In this document: positions 5,294 through 7,200 of the stretch, in pieces | Position numbering within the stretch: the first letter of the stretch is position 1 | Layout: each line of letters opens with the position of its first letter | Source: Scatomorpha intestinigallinarum | Lineage (GTDB): Bacteria > Bacillota > Clostridia > Oscillospirales > Oscillospiraceae | Assembly (NCBI GenBank): GCA_018712225.1 | Contig: DVHH01000224.1 | Coordinates: 1 to 7,200, forward strand | Reading direction: 5' to 3' | Length of the DNA: 7,200 nt | Made by a program: the position numbers and the translations under genes | Notes under the pieces: generated by a model | Seen by the model: the letters and a program-made list of their open reading frames with translations, nothing else | The model's database searches: none | What the model was told of the DNA's origin: nothing

Positions 5294-6238
5294 GCGTTTT
5301 CTCACGGGCCTTATATACTTCCAGTACCTTTTATAGTCATGGTAAAAGTAGAACGCCCGTCCCGGACTGGTGTCAAGGACATAGCCGGATGCGGAGTAGT
5401 CGAAGTTTTTCATTGCTTTTTCGATTTTTGCCTCTACTGCGCTGTTTTCTGTTTCAAGGTCGAAGGGGCCGTGCTCAAAGACTATATAATCTCCTTCGGG
5501 GATGTCGGACAGCAGCATCTGCGGCGGGACCTCGCCGTTATAGTCGCGTGGCAGGCGAAGGCCGTAACACTCGGCCAGCGGGATGCCCCAGCTGCATATA
5601 CGCCCTGAAGGGTCGTTTATATACGCCATAACTTGTCCGCTGCCAATGTCGTCCAGTTTGCCTTCGATGCCATCCAGAAGAGCGCAGACGGTATCGTGGT
5701 CCTGGCCCGGGATACTGCTCTGCTTTTGCCAGAAATCCCAGTAGCCTATACTTTCATAATTCCTGATGTGCAAGAACTTGTGGGCGGGTATTCGTACAAA
5801 ATATGCTTTCACGTCCTCCGGCATCTCCCGTGAGGCTGTCATGGTCTCGGCAAGATAGCAGTCAAAGGGTTTTATCACGGTATGCAGCGCTAGCGGGACG
5901 GGGTTTTGACGGTACTCGCTCGGTGTTATGCCGTAGGCCTCCTTGAAAGCGCGGGTGAACGCCTCGTGTGACGAGAAGCCGTTGTCGAGGGCGATATCCA
6001 GGAGGCTGTCGCCGCTGTCGCGCACCCGCTTTGCAGCCAGCGCCAGTTTGCGGTATCGGAGATAGTCGCGCAGCTGGATTCCGGACAGCTCCCTGAATTT
6101 TCGGGAAAAGTGGTATTCCGAGTATCCGAACTCCTGCGCAAGGGCGCTGAGCGTCAGCGCCTCGCTGTTTTTACTCCTGATACAGGCGTCGATTTTGTCT
6201 ATGATGAGTTGGATATTATGCTGCCATTCGTTGTTCAT
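5291..6238 (-). CDS. AraC-family transcriptional regulator with GyrI-like effector-binding domain
   Basis: A cytoplasmic DNA-binding regulator of 315 residues in the Rob-like order: DNA-binding domain first, ligand domain second. The AraC domain spans about 8-112, with a first helix-turn-helix (about 28-50, LTLSALAQEFGYSEYHFSRK) and a second one (about 78-110) ending in FSSHEAFTRAFKEAYGITPS, the family signature. Residues from about 115 to the end fit a GyrI-like/AraC effector-binding fold: IPAHKFLHIRNYES, then DIPEGDYIVFEHGPFDLE, then VEAKIEKAMKNFD. Such domains typically bind small hydrophobic or cationic molecules. The start at ATG 6238 is supported by GGAGGG six bases upstream. It is divergent from the cytidine-deaminase-like gene and precedes the sigma/anti-sigma pair on the same strand, so it could control either; its ligand and targets are unknown. 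Confidence 0.92.
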   Translation of the reverse strand: MNNEWQHNIQLIIDKIDACIRSKNSEALTLSALAQEFGYSEYHFSRKFRELSGIQLRDYLRYRKLALAAKRVRDSGDSLLDIALDNGFSSHEAFTRAFKEAYGITPSEYRQNPVPLALHTVIKPFDCYLAETMTASREMPEDVKAYFVRIPAHKFLHIRNYESIGYWDFWQKQSSIPGQDHDTVCALLDGIEGKLDDIGSGQVMAYINDPSGRICSWGIPLAECYGLRLPRDYNGEVPPQMLLSDIPEGDYIVFEHGPFDLETENSAVEAKIEKAMKNFDYSASGYVLDTSPGRAFYFYHDYKRYWKYIRPVRKR

Positions 6239-6265
6239 TTCTTACCCTCCGGACTTTTTAGAGTA

Positions 6266-6271
6266 ATTATA
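6266..6271 (-). promoter_or_regulatory. Candidate -10 box for araC
   Basis: TATAAT on the - strand lies 27 bases before the araC start codon. The sequence 17 bases upstream (AGCCAA) is a poor -35 box, so the promoter may be weak or activator-dependent. Confidence 0.45.
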
Positions 6272-6328
6272 GCCCGTACAATAACTTTTTGGCTTGATAA
6301 CGCTTGCGCTTATGCCCAGACTGCGGTA

Positions 6329-6334
6329 TATAAT
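6329..6334 (+). promoter_or_regulatory. Candidate -10 box for the cytidine-deaminase-like gene
   Basis: TATAAT lies 31 bases before the ATG at 6366. The best -35 candidate is TTGCGC at 6304-6309, with a long 19-base spacer, so unaided recognition is probably poor. Confidence 0.45.
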
Positions 6335-6365
6335 CTCCATATTACTTAATGAGGAGTTGAGCTGA

Positions 6366-6758
6366 ATGGAGAAGATATGGGACGAGCTCTATGTGGCGGC
6401 GAAACAGGTGCTGCGGCCGAGGAGGATATCGGACAGGATGGAGTCCGGCGGGGTGGCTGCCGCCGTTGAGGCTGGTTCCGGCAGGGTCTATGTCGGGGTC
6501 TGCGTTGACGCGGCCTGCTCGCTCGGGGTCTGCGCGGAGAGGAACGCCATCTTCAACATGATAACCTGCGGCGAGAGCGTGCTCCGGCGCGTCGTTTCTG
6601 TAGACTGGGACGGGCGCGCGCTGCCCCCCTGCGGGGCCTGCAGGGAGCTCATGGCCGAGCTGATGCCGGAGACTTACAAGTCCGTCGAGATAATGCTCGA
6701 CTACGAGGCCGCGCGGGTCGTTACGCTCGGAGATCTCACTCCGGAGTGGTGGTTCTGA
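6366..6758 (+). CDS. Cytidine deaminase family protein
   Basis: A zinc-dependent deaminase-fold protein of 130 residues, similar in length to tetrameric bacterial cytidine deaminases. The zinc and catalytic motif is CAERNAI with C56 as ligand and E58 as the proton shuttle; the second motif PPCGACRE supplies ligands C89 and C92. The enzyme would hydrolytically deaminate cytidine or a related nucleoside in the cytoplasm. The N-terminus (WDELYVAAKQVLRPR) and the WWF C-terminus differ from classical Cdd and match a small clostridial subfamily I recall, whose substrate I do not know; a blasticidin-S-deaminase-like activity cannot be excluded. The ATG is preceded by GAGGAG at nine bases' spacing. 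The gene is divergent from the AraC-type regulator across 127 bases, suggesting it may be a target of that regulator. Confidence 0.87.
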   Translation: MEKIWDELYVAAKQVLRPRRISDRMESGGVAAAVEAGSGRVYVGVCVDAACSLGVCAERNAIFNMITCGESVLRRVVSVDWDGRALPPCGACRELMAELMPETYKSVEIMLDYEAARVVTLGDLTPEWWF

Positions 6759-6887
6759 GCGCAGTTAGTGGCAGCGGCGCTTTTGCAGCTTTTTCTGCTG
6801 CTTGAGCGCGCAGCTGTGCAGTATCCCAGGAATGCCAAATCGGCGACATCGGATTCGGCTTAATTTGCAATAATGGCTATAAGTATA

Positions 6888-7200
6888 TTAGTATATGTCA
6901 TAGTATTCGTCTATGGGTGAAGCTGGCCTTTTTCGCTCCCAGGCGCGGCTTTTGAAATAGATCGTGCCCACTAAGGCTGGGAGGACGGGGGAAATGGCCT
7001 GAGCCAGGTAGAGGCCGGGCAGGCCGAGCCCCAAGGGCCAGCGGGCCGACGAACAGGATGTCCAGAGCTATGTTTATCACAGCGGCGGCGGCTACGATAT
7101 ACAGGGGCGTGACAGAGTCTCCCAGGCCCTTGAGGGCTGAGCACACGGCGTTGTATCCGAATACGAACACCGTTCCCCAGCAGATCGCCTTCATATACTC
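6888..7200 (-). pseudogene. MATE family efflux transporter, internally deleted and frameshifted; N-terminal part outside the window
   Basis: MATE proteins are about 450-residue, 12-helix Na+- or H+-driven drug exporters. The frame entering at 7200 encodes a typical central-N-half MATE segment: WGTVFVFGYNAVCSALKGLG, then DSVTPLYIV and NIALDILFVGPLAL. At the G4 run at 7032-7029 the frame breaks: continuing in frame gives a non-MATE tail ending at 6898. Skipping one G gives 47 codons beginning GLGLPGLYLAQAISPVLPAL and ending in a charged tail at a TAA at 6888-6890. That segment reads like the last MATE helix and C-terminus, not the middle of the protein, so roughly half of the transporter appears to be missing as well as frameshifted. 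A sequencing error could explain the single base but not the missing region. The product is very probably non-functional. Confidence 0.72.

Noticed and set aside
6759..6887. Terminator or small RNA between the deaminase gene and the MATE remnant
   Set aside because: Only short GCAGC/GCTGC and GCGCAGCTGTGC pairings are seen, without a stem of convincing length or a T-run at the right place; I see no gene in these 129 bases.

Overview
The window is a GC-rich chromosomal stretch of a Gram-positive, probably spore-forming bacterium of the class Clostridia (an Oscillospirales-like gut lineage is my best guess). The clues are a YerB-type DUF3048 protein, an M23/M50 protease pair arranged like spoIVFA-spoIVFB, strong GGAGG ribosome sites, an ECF sigma/zf-HC2 anti-sigma pair and a clostridial-type small cytidine deaminase. 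The placement is inference from gene content. No CRISPR array, insertion sequence or phage gene is visible, and no gap between genes exceeds about 130 bases.

Layout. Positions 1-2291 (+ strand): the 3' end of prfB (release factor 2), a secreted DUF3048 protein whose start codon is doubtful, and a RarD-type EamA permease, nearly contiguous. Positions 2372-3771 (- strand), convergent with rarD: a membrane-anchored M23 (LytM) peptidase followed, through a 4-base ATGA overlap, by a small M50 site-2 protease. Positions 3825-3977 (+ strand): a complete tRNA-Pro(CGG) unit with a perfect-consensus promoter, encoded CCA and an intrinsic terminator. The same hairpin can also stop transcription from the other side. 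Positions 3989-6238 (- strand): an AraC-family regulator with a GyrI-like sensor domain, then an ECF sigma factor, then its overlapping membrane anti-sigma factor. The short AraC-sigma gap holds an ECF-like promoter candidate and a 12-bp inverted repeat. Positions 6366-6758 (+ strand): a cytidine-deaminase-family protein, divergent from araC. Positions 6888-7200 (- strand): a broken MATE efflux gene running off the window.

Functional reading. The two signalling units are the most interesting parts. The M23-M50 pair suggests a membrane signalling protease module with its own regulatory partner. The AraC/ECF/anti-sigma block looks like a surface-stress or small-molecule-responsive regulatory unit that may feed its own promoter. 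The MATE gene appears to have lost its middle, apparently joined near the equivalent points of its two homologous halves, and also carries a frameshift.
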